Of a DNA stretch of 64,000 nt, positions 47,801 through 60,800 are shown piece by piece. A program made the translations under genes and the position numbers. This DNA comes from Elysia crispata (taxonomy: Eukaryota > Mollusca > Gastropoda > Plakobranchidae): the NCBI GenBank assembly GCA_033675545.1, contig JAWDGP010005859.1, positions 166,001 through 230,000 on the forward strand. The letters run 5' to 3'. Numbering within the stretch: the first letter of the stretch is position 1; the number at the start of each line of letters is the position of its first letter. The notes beneath the pieces were generated by a model. The model was given only the letters and a program-made list of their open reading frames with translations. It did not search any database and was not told the origin of the DNA.

Positions 47801-48257
47801 ACAGAGTTCATTTAACTTAGAGTCTAAGACACTATCAATAAGCAAATTACAGTCTGATACAAAAACCTTACATCATCAATAACCCATCAAAGTGTATGTT
47901 TCTGGGTGCATTGACATCAGTAAAATATGCTTGTCATGTAAAGCTTGCCAAATCTTCCTATTGATATACAAAACTCAAAGAGATGTATGTGATCTCTATG
48001 TGCTGTCAAAGTCATGGTCTCAAATCGAGGCTATGTGCCTAGGAGAAATAGTCTGAGCTGAGGTTCTGCAAAGCATACTCCTTAAAGTTACATGATTAAC
48101 AGCAGTTGTTGCATTGAAAAAATGACACAAAAAAAAAATTTAAAAATCAATATGTTTTAGCGTTGCAAGCAATAAGTATAAGTCTCACAATACGAATTAA
48201 AAAAAAAAAAATTATTAGCGTGTAAGGGCGATCACGTAAAGAAAGTCGTTCGCCTAC

Positions 48258-48480
48258 CTCCGCTTTAGTGCACTGCCCGGAGCAGTAAAATCGAAATCCC
48301 CTAATTGAAACCGTTGTCCCCGTCATAAAGATATCATTGAGCATGCTGCGTGCAGCAAGGTGCGGCAAGGCCGTTATTTGAGTCGCCCAAGGCTGTCTGG
48401 TCTTTTGGTTTCTCGTTGCGGTACCAAATCAGTGTGTGTTTCTTTTCAAGCCTTCAACATAGACGTTGATGCGCTACTAT
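48258..48480 (-). promoter_or_regulatory. Candidate promoter and noncoding first exon of the ENT gene
   Basis: A CpG-rich patch about 1.3 kb upstream of the ENT start codon stands out from the CpG-poor sequence below it. On the minus strand a good donor (GCGGAG|GTAGGC) lies at 48256-48257, and a matching acceptor candidate (ATTTTAG) at 46999-47001 would make a 5' UTR intron of about 1.26 kb. No TATA box was identified. Inference only. Confidence 0.35.
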
Positions 48481-49884
48481 CATCATAGAACTCCTATTTG
48501 GGATAAACGCAAAATTATCTAAATCATCTAATAATCAGTTAGGTGAATATGACATAAAAATTCTTTCGGACCGTTTTTTTTTTCATTTTGACTGTTTGCT
48601 AACTGTGTTAAAAAATGGCAACAACCAAAAGGAAAAAGAAAGCAATTATCAATTCTAACACTTCTTTCATTTTAAAATCGTGTGCCTGGAGCCTAGAAGG
48701 CTACAGATTTGAAATGCATGTACATTGTTCATCCCTTCTACAGTAAAAGTAGTAAAACTCCAGTGATTTTGTATCCAACAAAGAATTTTATTTTACATTG
48801 AAAACTCAGTACAAAACTGGTATACTTGTGTGCATCTAATTATTATCTCCGATTTTATGAATGATTGGTAAATACTTGAATAAATTGCAGGTACCAAGAA
48901 ACTACTACTATTTCTAGTAGCAATATTTCCAGATTATCTGCTTGTTTATTTTTTGTAAAAATTATGGGTGAGTAATGTTGTAAACTCCACATCTATGCCT
49001 TGGACAAATCAATTTAGAAAACACTGTCCATTTGATAAAAATCTTCGTCAGATGACGAATCCCTTTTCAGACACTGTCGTGCTAGCACATTTCAGAGCCA
49101 ACTGTAATAATATTACTGCCTCGTATAAAAACAGGCTTAACTACGTGGGGTCAAGCAGTCACTTCCCAAAAATTTAGCGGCTTATGGGCGGCTGTGAAAA
49201 GTACGGCCTCGAGCGACTGTCTTTCTGTGGTCGCACTAAAATAACATCTCTATGTTTAAAGACAAGAGTTGCTCACAGGCTGAACACTGCGACCACTTAT
49301 GGTGATATATATTGAGGAGAAAAGTCCAATGCGACAGGCAAGGTAGCAGATATAAAGAAACAGATATGTAGTGAAAGAGGTGAAAGGAAAAAAAGGGTAA
49401 GGGGGAAGAACCAGGGGTGTTAAAATAGGTAGGTCGTGGATCAGAAAAGGGAGAACCTCTTTAAGATTCTACAATGATTTAGAAAGAAGAAAAAAAGGAC
49501 GAAAGATGAAAATGGATGTTTAGATGTAGCAAGCAAACAATTATCTTAAATATCTTGTTTCATAGATATGCAAGTTCGGCCTTATTCCCTCTATTGAATC
49601 AAATCATTTTTTGGGATAAGTGATAGTTCGAGAGTCCATTTTTGTATGAAGATTACAGTATAGTAGTAAAGGTATATCCACATTGTTAACGGAATACATT
49701 ATCTCAAAATATGACATTCTGTTGTGACAAATGTTCGGAAAACAAAACTAAGTAAATAATGTTTTACATTATTTAATGTGGGCGCCTGCCAGAGGGTGGA
49801 TATTTAAATTGCAAATTAGTCACTCTCTCTTTTTCTTAAACTAAGTCAAGTATGCAAAAAAAAAAAAAAGGATAGGATGGGGGT

Positions 49885-49985
<101 letters not shown>

Positions 49986-50196
49986 ATTGAATTGAAATGA
50001 AATGAAGTAAACTGAGTTTTATTTTCTTCTTCTGCTTTGCGATCGCTGGAGATTTATTTTCCAACGGTGATTAATTAAGCACGCTGCTATTTCCCATTTG
50101 GCGTATGTAAGATACAAACTTGGATCATTCTTCAACACGAACGACTATATAATAAAACAAGGCTAAAGGGACGAAGATGGTAAGAGAATGAGACAG

Positions 50197-50253
50197 AGAT
50201 AGATAGATAGATAGATAGATAAATAGAGAGAGAGAGAGGGAGAGGGAGAGGGA

Positions 50254-50340
<87 letters not shown>
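50197..50340. repeat. (GATA)n(GA)n compound microsatellite
   Basis: About six GATA units, then GA with four GGGA interruptions, then pure GA. Confidence 0.98.
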
Positions 50341-50346
<6 letters not shown>

Positions 50347-51562
50347 AGTTTTACAGCACAAAAAACTGCTTCAAGTTGATGAAAACAGAAGAGCGATGAT
50401 CTAGAAACGACAAGGGGATGGGCGGATAAAGATAAAGAGACGGAAAGACACTCAAATCAGAGAGAGGGTGAGAAAACGGATCGTAGAACACAAATTATGT
50501 ATTTAATTTGGAGATCGAGATAGTAAGGTCTATAATATGGAGACATATTACAAATCTAGCTCCTCAATGCCAGTTGAAGAAAGGCAGACCTGTGAATAAA
50601 ACTATAAAGTATGTGTATTCTTAGCCGGCTCAATCTCCGCAGAGACATGCGATTGGTCAGTATCGAACCGGCAAAGAGAACCAGCAATATTTTGTAAAAG
50701 TGGAGTTGCTTGAATAATTAATCGACCAGCATAGGCCGAGGGAGTCAAATTCGTTTCCATGACTAAACATGATGCAACAAAACAAAACAACCAATGCGGC
50801 CTCTACTTCTGGTGTGCATCTCAATTGAAACACCACGGAAGATGTGGTTCAAAAGAAAACACCTTTTCTTGACTGCGCCTCATTTGACAGGACATCCTTT
50901 GACTCATTATGCAAGGAGAGTCAAACTGTATTTGCTACTGAAAGCTCGAAATAAAAAAAAAAAACAAAAAAAAAAAACTGATCAAATAAAAGTCGAAGAA
51001 AAAAACAACAACTACGGAGCATGAATTTACAAAGTCACTTTTCCTCCAAACGAAAGTTTCGCCAGAATGGTTAGGTTTTGATATCCAACGGTAAGGTCGT
51101 TGTACACTTACACTTAAGACGGCCTAGGACGTTTAAAGCAGCGAACTTTATACAATTATTTAAATAAAATGAACCCGTAACAATTCTTGTCTTAATTATG
51201 AATTTGAGTAACGAACTCCAGAGTCTATCAATCAACTTAACACAATTCTTATTTTTAAAAAAATGTAGGTTGAAACACTAAGATCGAGCGATGAAAAGAA
51301 CGAAATATGACATCTCTATCAATTTTTACCTTAACAGCTCGTAAACTCCAAATTAAATTTTAGTCACCGTGATGTAGTTATTCATTTAGTATGACATAAG
51401 TCACAAAGGAATCCCTTGTATTATCTGCAATACGGCGTGAGCCTGGTTGGCCTTCAAAAATGGCAAACGCAAACTGCTGTGACTATTTGACTGAGTGCAA
51501 GTGCAAGTGGTGAAGTACCTGCGGGCTCAGCTTGAAGGAATAATAAATTAAAAACTGTCCTT

Positions 51563-51848
<286 letters not shown>

Positions 51849-51878
51849 AGTTGTCCTCCAAGTGTGGTGTTTTTGCTT

Positions 51879-51883
<5 letters not shown>

Positions 51884-51949
<66 letters not shown>
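51884..51949. repeat. Compound (TA)n(GA)n microsatellite
   Basis: About 33 bp of TA passes directly into about 34 bp of GA, the same order and strand as the array at 12515. Confidence 0.98.
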
Positions 51950-51954
<5 letters not shown>

Positions 51955-52823
51955 TAGAGAGACAGAGAGTTAACAGAACCTGAATCTACTAAACTGTATT
52001 GTTTGTTTGTTTTTTGGAGTTTTGTTTTGCTTTGTTATTTGATTTTTAACTCTCATAGCTCGACTCTTGACTGAATTCCATCAAAATGACTTTTGGCATG
52101 TAATTAGTTTAATTATAATTTTATTACCGAGAAAAGTGGGTTTCAAAAAGGTAAATGAACAAATGCTGGATTCCTCAGGGCACCCTGTCATTGCTAGTTT
52201 GACAACTTGTTATGAATTAAAAGATAAAGAGCGAAACTGAGAAAATATTTAAACAAATAATCTAGACTATTCGTAAGATATAATACACTTTTTATAAATG
52301 CCAAGTTTCCTTAAACTTTATGATACCTTTTTTTTTCTTTGCATATATGTGCTGGAAGCAAGCGCGGATACAAACGGTTCCGCAGTACTTTGGAGAAGCC
52401 GACACCTACAGGTTGGTCCAGATGCAGGTTAGCCGACAGCAGAAAATCTGTGTCACCCTAGACGAGTCTAGGTTAGAAATCCACAGCTAAGAATTAATCA
52501 AGTTTAATAGTACTAAAAATAAAACTGTAGGTGGGTGGGAGCGAAAATAGCAAATCCAAATCCTGGTACCGGTAATTTAATTATAGGCCTAGAAGGCAGG
52601 GAATATAGCTTGGTCTTGTTCTCATATATGATACTTTTACTAGATGTCTTCATCGAACATTATGCTTGTAAGGCTTCATTGGTCGTCAATATGCATAAGG
52701 ATAGCTAAGGCGCAGATTGCACCTACCCAATTAAAAAAAAAATCCAGCATCTAATAAGGCAGCTACTTTTCGTGAAGCAACCAACAACAGAAGATGAAAA
52801 AACAGTCCCTGAAGTATTAATTT

Positions 52824-53018
52824 TTATGATCCAACCACAGATAGGGTGGATTGTATTGACCTCATGAACCATTCAATGAGAAGAAAGCGCAAAACCAAGA
52901 GACGGCAAATGGTCATATCCTTTGACATTTTGAATATGGCATTTGTGACACCTAATGTTATCTTCAAGAACACAGTTCCAGAAATAATTCCAAACAAGAC
53001 AATATAAGACTTTTTCAA
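52824..53018 (-). pseudogene. Membrane-protein-like fragment, possibly SLC35G/EamA-like
   Basis: An open stretch reads KKSYIVLFGIISGTVFLKIT, then a hydrophobic helix and MSKDMTICRLLVLRFLL. SLC35G and other EamA transporters have a similar first helix followed by a KD-x-x-T-x-E-x-x-x-x-R-F-L segment. Sequence on both sides has stops and no splice sites were found, so this would be a remnant. Identification is tentative. Confidence 0.2.
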
Positions 53019-53593
53019 CTGGATGTTGCAATGTCTCTCATGCTTTCACAAATACAGAGAGGAAGACTGCCCAAGAATTTGTCCCGGCAACTGGCGTCAT
53101 CTATGACTAAGAGCTTTGTTCTGGGCACCACAGAACCAAGAGTGCATGTCGCATCTGATGCAACTGCCAATTTGCAAAGATCATACTGCATATTATTGTT
53201 TTGTACGTGTTGATGAACAATAGAATGATTTCCTTTTCTTCACAGTTTTATTGAACAGAATTACATCCCACCTTTTATTTATAAGAGAACTGCTTGTTCG
53301 TGGTTACAATCTTTACTGCTGTTTATGTTATCAAAATACTTATTATATGGTTTGAATAAGTAACAAAACTGTTATTGTTGTTGACACCATTATTGTTGTT
53401 TCTGATGTTCCTGTAAGTATAGCCATTGTTCATGATACTATTGTTGATATTATGTTGCAGCAGTTTTCTTCAAAACACACGTTGCGTCAATATGACCTAC
53501 TTCCTAGGGAGAAGATGAGTGAGAATTTCTTCTGTACAAATTTCAAATAGAAAGCAGAGACACCACAGTTGGAGGATAACTTGGTAATATTAA

Positions 53594-53909
53594 AGGATCC
53601 AAAAGGACGCGTGTGTGTCTAAAAATAGTATAATTCAAGGTCTAAAAGGAAATAGGCACACAACTTTATAATTAAGGGACAAAAAAGAATTTACAAAACA
53701 ATAAAAAAAATTATCAATTTAACATATAAATGTTTCACTTTGTAAGCTTCGTCAGTATTATTACAAAATCCAGAAATATTTTGTAAAATTTTGTAATAAT
53801 ACTGATGAAGCTGAAGTGAGACGTTCATATGTTCCATTGATAATAGTTTTGTTAATTCTTTTTTGTTCCGTAATTATGAAAAAAGGTGTGTGTGCCTATT
53901 TCCTTTTAT
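53594..53909. mobile_element. Foldback element with hammerhead-like motifs
   Basis: Arms 53643-53769 and 53788-53909 are inverted copies of about 125 bp with an 18-bp spacer, matching over most of their length with small indels. Each arm, read toward its outer end, holds a CTGAYGA box followed by GAAAC (left, minus strand, 53732-53755) or GAGAC (right, plus strand, 53802-53822). The left flank 53594-53642 extends the similarity to the element at 51697-51848. It has no coding capacity. Confidence 0.7.
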
Positions 53910-56900
53910 ACTGTATATAAATCATTGTGTCATTTGACCCACTTTGTAGAGGACTACAGTATGAAAGTTGAGTGGGGATAAGGCTAATATAACTCCTAAA
54001 AGAAAATACCTTTTCAGAGAAGTCGCAGACAAAATGTATATTGTAGTCAAATTGATAAAGATGATTTTCGGAGTGGATCTGTTTCGTAATGACGGTCAAA
54101 TATCTAGAACTAATAGAGAGCAACATTCTTCATCACTGTTTTACATCACTGATTCTGTTCAAAAGAGATAATGTAGAGTGGCGCAGACGGTGATAAGTAT
54201 TACATTATAGTACAGCCATGTACCCGAATACTTCAATAGGTCATGCCCCCCCCCCCCCTTTTTTTTTCTTCAATCTTTAGCACGAAGGTGAGTTTTGATG
54301 AGTCTAAAGAGCAAAGGTTTTTAATTATCACTAACTTTGATGTTTGAATCCATTTCATAGGCCTAAACAAAAGTGCATGACTCAGCTTGACGGTCATGTA
54401 AATCAGCTAATCAAAAAATGCCCTTAGCCATTGACCTGATGATATTTTTTTTAAGCATGCCAGTCAGGGTTTATTTTGTTAGATTCAGGATTCTTTACCG
54501 CCAAATAGCACCCATTGTTCGCCTGAAAACATAATTATTAATGCGAGCTTCCAGGGTGGAATGTAGTACAGGAGAGTAGAAATGGGACTTAATTACGAAG
54601 AGACAAAAATAGAAAAGCGAAAAGAAGGACGCCAAACAAAAGAAAAAAGGCAATGATAATGGGATTACTATATTTAAGGAAGAAGTGAACGATTTATGAA
54701 GTCAGGAATAGAAAACGATATGAGAAGTCCGAAGATAAGTATGATTTTAGCAACAGTATGTTTGATCTTGAATGTTTTTAAAGAAGAGAGAGGGGAGATA
54801 GAGACTGACAGAAACAGTTGAAAAGATTTGAGTGATCGGGGGTCAGGGAGATTGAATTTAATTGTATTTACTAAGCGCATTACTTTTTTTCTCATGCCTC
54901 TTTGTTAGACAAAAAAAAAAAAAAAAAAAAATAGAATAACAATTCATAAAAGATGAAAATGTAATAACGGTATTCATGCTTATCTCAAAATAGAAAGAAA
55001 GATATGTAACACAAACCTTCTCATAACATAATTTATATTGGATAGTTTAATAACTATAGGATAAAAAATGGGGAAAAACTAAGGTAAATCTAAGTAATAT
55101 AAAATATCTAGTAAGAAGAGAAACGGCAAGAGAGACAGGCAGATCGACAAAGAGAGCAGACAGTCAGGCGACGGACAACACGCAGAGGGACACAAAGAGG
55201 GAGGGAGAGGAAGGGGGAAGGGAGAGAAAAGGAAAAGAATGAAAAGAAAAAAAAAACTGCTATAAAAGGGCACATTTCCAAGGGTAATAGGTACGTTTTT
55301 AAAAGCAAAGACTTGTTATTGCAATGTATTACGTGTACAGAATGCGATGGCAGAAATTTCAACAGTCAGTAAAATATAAGCCTTTGATTTAATCTTGAAA
55401 GACACCACAGCAAGTCCATTAATTAAAGTTTCAAACTAAAAGGTAATGAATTCAAAACACTCACATCCCTTAAAGAAACACTTTGGGTTTTAAAAATGTC
55501 ATCTCTGGGTAAAAATAATTCAAAACGAGTATTTTCTAAAGCACTCGACGTAAAAATTAATACTTCAAAATCGACAGGCGTTTTGAATTGTTTGAATTTG
55601 AAGATTAGAAGTGAACCTGAATAGGTTTCATTGCACTGTTGCTAAAGGACTTATTCGAGATCTGCACTCCCTCTAAAAATGCTCCTTCGCGCCGTACTTT
55701 GTTGTTGAAATCCGCAGAGACCTTTTTCTTTTATATTTTTAGTTCCGCCCTCCCAAACGTGAGTTTTATATTTTTCAAAAAGGCATTGGATTACTTACAC
55801 CAAGCAAACTAGATATAGATCTAGATATACTTGTTTGGAGGCGGAACTTTGTGCACAGCTTCAAGACGGTTGACCTTGTGGTCGTCTGTTGATGGCAACA
55901 AATCGCTTCATTAGAAAGTTGAACTATTCGTTGCCTAGGGCCAATCGCATGCAACGTTTGCTGCTTGTGACGTCAGCGCATTTTACGGTATTGTGTTGCT
56001 AACTGTGTGTGTGAATCTTTTAGCGTCAACATACTTTAAGAAAGTTTTAGCTGACAAAGGTTAAACCATAAAAAATGGTCGTTAGACCATAAAATGAAAA
56101 AAAGGAAATGTGGAAATAATTAAGGGTCTACATAATATAAAAATAAATCCCTTGTAAAATGTTTGGCCTTTTCTTGTATAATACAGACTGATAAGTAGAT
56201 CTTTTTTAAACGCACATATATTTTATTTAAATTTTTAGCTAAGTATTTCAGTAACCTTGCGGTGTTAAACGCCATGTGACTTTTTTTAAGCACGAAGTTG
56301 TCAGTCCAGACTAAATATGAATGAATGATCCAGAATACTTTCATCAAATGAAACACTTTGGGTTATATTAAATAAAAAAACCCAAAACAAAACAAAAAAA
56401 GAAGCCAGTTGAAAAAGGTGAAAACTGTAGAACACACGCTCCAGAACTGCTATGTTATCACCGACATGGTTACTGTATTGTCGGATGATCACTGATAATT
56501 TGATCTGAAAAATTCTCAACACAGACATTATATACATACATTACAACTATAAGAAACGAGCATGTACAAAGCTATTAGCTACACAGTGTGGACAACCAAA
56601 AGTCCTGGTCCAAGGTACAAAGCTTAACAAAACACACAACTAGACTAGTTGAGTTACTCCTTTCTCTAACCCCTTCCCCCTTTTCCTCCTTAGCTTCCCT
56701 GATAATAAATTGCAGGCCAAGCTGGTCTTGGTACGACTTTTCCAGGTGACATAGTTCAGGCAAAGGTAAATTCAAACAAGATGGCATCGCAATGCGTGTC
56801 AGTGTCATACTGCCATAAGGGGTATGGTGCACTAGGACAGAAGTTTTACTTTTAAGCTTTATTCCTCTTGTCAAAGGAAATAGGACGAGCTCAACGCATT

Positions 56901-57770
56901 ATGGCGATACAATATTGTTGCGTCGTGGAATTTTGTGTCAATTAAGATAAAGAGAAATTTTGTGCCAAGTAAGAGTATCGAAACTATAGATTCTAGTCGC
57001 CAGTTGAGTGCTAGAGCAAAAACGGAGTGGCCTAACAACAAAAAAGTTATATTGCACTCAACCTTCTTATTCAGATATGAATTGGCAATAATGAATAGTG
57101 TGTGTGCTCTGTTGTTGCAGTATACTGTATATCATATTCAAATGTTTATCATTTAGACTTTTATCCATTTACTCAGTGTTCTCTCGCAAAATTCTATTGA
57201 AAAATTTTTTGTTGTTGTTTGTTTGCAACTGGGCACAAAAATTGATTTTTTTAGTGGAAAACAAACTCTTGCTGTATAATTAAGATATCGAATAGATTTA
57301 AAGAAAGACACAAAAAGAACCTCTGTCACATGCATGTTTGTTTCTGATCTGAATTAGGCGAGATACGTGTTCGACAGTTTTGTCCTGGTCAGGTAGGATT
57401 AATCGAAACTTAATTCAACGACACGGCAACGATAAAACGGTCGGGCGACTGTTTAGACAAAAATAAAAATTGTTCTCCCTATGTCGCAAGCAAGTTGTTC
57501 TTCTTTTTTTTTTTTTTCAATACGATCCTTTTTGGCTCCTTATGCTAGAAGTTTTTGCATACCATTACATGTAATTCATTCAGGAACTTGAAAGAGTGTT
57601 TAGGTAAACAATGGAATTTCATTGGATTAAATAAGGTCATGTAAAAAAAATAATTGTAAAGAAGAGTGTGAATGTGAAAGAGCGAGGAAAAAGTTGGAAG
57701 CTAAAGAGAGAGGAGTGAAAGAGAGAGGAAGAGGGAGGGAGAGAGAGAAAGAATTTAGAGAGATAGAGAG

Positions 57771-57856
<86 letters not shown>

Positions 57857-60800
57857 TATTGCAATCTTAATGTAGCTAGTTTTAACAAAATCTAACTGTG
57901 AAATGTGGTGGCACTGGTTAAGAATGAAAGACAACGTCAAATCATCCATGACGATTTGTAGTTCTAGAAATGGAGCAAAGAAGACATTGTCAGTACGGTG
58001 TTGCGCAAAAATAGGGCTGTAAACGCGAAGATATTGCTCTCGAGTAGTGATTACCTATGACTAAACTCATTTACTCCTCAATCTTTATTCGACAGCCATA
58101 CTTACAATTTTCTTTCACCTTTCAGCTTTCCAGGAAAATATACGTAATGTAGTTTGAAATTAATTTCAAAGAGTTACGCTTTGGTACTTAAATTACTTAT
58201 TTTACACATGTTTGTTGCTATACTCTATATAATATTAAGATTTTAACGAGAGCCCCAACCAAAACAAAAAACAAAAAAATCCTCAACATTTATCATATTA
58301 AACAAATTTAAAAAAAAACAACAAAAAACCTCTGCTGTGAACTTGAAATAAAATGCACAATTTCGATTTGACACTGACCAAGTTGAAAGAAACGAGAACT
58401 TGTAAATCAGCACCGCAAGAAGATACAATTATTTCCACATATACCCACACTCGTTTGAGAAACTAGAGATCATTGCTATCAACGGTGTTCCAAGCTCAGG
58501 TTAACATTTCGGCCAAATCAGATCCATCCTTCTGTCACCACGAAATCTCAACACCCGCCAGACATAATTTTGTAAAATATTTACACGTACCGTCAAGTTC
58601 TTTGCAAGCTCTGTATAGCACGCATAGAAGTTGAAACTGCGGTGCTAAAATTACTTCTTATTCCTGTCTCCAGGATTATCAGTGGCCTTTCAGCTAAGCT
58701 CCTCGTGCTATCTCATCATAATTATGAATATGGCTGTTCAACTACATGTATAAAATTTTACTCGTGCTAACAAACTTTTACATAGAACAAACATAAAATT
58801 ATTGATTTTGGACTGCCTTTTCTAAAGACCCTCACCTATCGCCTTCCTTATAAAGTTTTACACCGTCAGAGATGCTTACACATGCAAAGCATCATTTACA
58901 ATCATTTAGTCAGAAAACATATAACAACCTTAAAGCGACAGGACATACCTTGGATCATCATGATCTGATCGTGTAACCTCAGGAAAAGCCTGTTTCTATT
59001 CTCTACCGTCTACATATGCCCCCTATACATATCGTAGACATCCCAACAATTAGCAGCAAAAATAAAGCAGCATAAGCAAGAATAATAGAGATACTTCTGA
59101 CAAAACGTCAAAATAAAATTTTAAGTGCAAAACTACTTAATAATAAGTGTCATGCATACAATTCGATAGCTACATAATACTCATCGATTTATATGTAGTT
59201 TTTCTCCTAGAACAGTAGAAACGGGATCCTAATCTAGGCTTAGAGTATACATGTACTGAATTTATATTGTCACATCTTGAAGAGAAGATCTTCTGCCCAT
59301 TTAGCAAATGAGGTTTAGTCAAATTCATGGTATTTCAGAGCTTAAAGTCGACATTAGTTATGATTAATGGGTGAAATTTTCAAAACATTTGTGTTGTATG
59401 TAATAAGATCTTAGAATTTCCCCAGTCGATATGACATTGCGTCTGGTTTCTAATGGGGTACGATGGACTTCATTGTATGAATTTTTTTCTGGAAAAAAAA
59501 TACAACTTAACATAAGGCGGAGGCCACTGAGCGCAATTAGACATTCGCGAGAGGTCTGTTAAGATGGAGATTTCTCTGATATTTATCAGGATCTAGCTAA
59601 CTAAAGAGGAATCCAAAAGTTACTCCCGATTTCAAAGGAGAAAATCAAGAGACTGTGTTTTAAGAAATAATGAGTCCTCCCTTTGTAGAAAGCAAAAGGT
59701 GGAATTAACGTTACTGCAATACAATGCATCTCAAGATAAAGGAAACGAGAGAATGTCCTTTAATCAACGAGACATAAAAATTAACAGAGATTAGTCTATT
59801 AAATGATTGAAAATCGAGGCTTAGTTTGAATACACTTTTCTCCTAAACAGCCATGCAACACACATTTCAGTTAAGAGAAATACATAAAAACCATCTGGGT
59901 GATATTTTTTTTAAGGGGGGGGGGGATTTTTTTTTGTATGAATAATTATTTTTGTTTGTTTGTGCTTCTACTTAGCCAGATAGTAATAAATGGAATATTA
60001 TCATTTAATAGTTTTAAATACCTTCGCAAACAACGCCAACAACCTTTGTTATGCATCAGGTCATATTCCTCACTATAGGCCTAGTTATTATTTAGATGAA
60101 AAAGACATAAATCAAATAAAATTAGTCTCTCTAAAAATGTACACTTTGCGCATTGCCGTTCCTCTTCATTAATACGAAATTCTCATACATAATAACTTTT
60201 TATTGTATTTTTTTTTTTTTTAGATAAAAATTACCACAAAAATCTTAAATGTCAATTTCAAAATTCCATAAAAACGAATGCGATACTCTGAAAAAAAAAT
60301 ATTAAAGTTTTGTAAGTTTTTAATCGTTTTTTGCCCTTCTTCTTGTGTGTTTTCGAGCTGTCAATCTCTGAAAACTACCAATTTCGAACAAATAGGTCTA
60401 TCCTCATTTTAATAATTATTTGATTTTCGAAAAAAAAAAAAGCAACTGAACCATTGAGAAGTATCCAATTTCTTTGCTCTCGGCCTAAATTTAATGGTCT
60501 TTTTCCTGAAAAAATGCATGTCATCACTGCAAAACGTACAGTGTATCAATTATTGCTAATACCTGTAGTGTTGTCGTGATAATAGCGTATAAATCTTTTT
60601 CTTTACCAAAACACAATATTGTTAAGGCAAAAAATCTACGAGTTTTATTTGATTTTAACAGGGAGTAAAGGAGTATTACTTCATTTATGTTTTCTCCAAA
60701 AAAACACAAACTCTGTATCGGTATCTTAAACAAACAAACAAAAAAGAGTACATTCTACTCACCTTACAGTGTTAATTTGAGAAATAAGCAGTGTTTCAAA

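Noticed and set aside
56575-56874. 99-codon minus-strand open frame with balanced amino-acid composition
   Set aside because: No domain or homologue recognised and no flanking exons; it could be a real small exon, but nothing in the sequence decides it.
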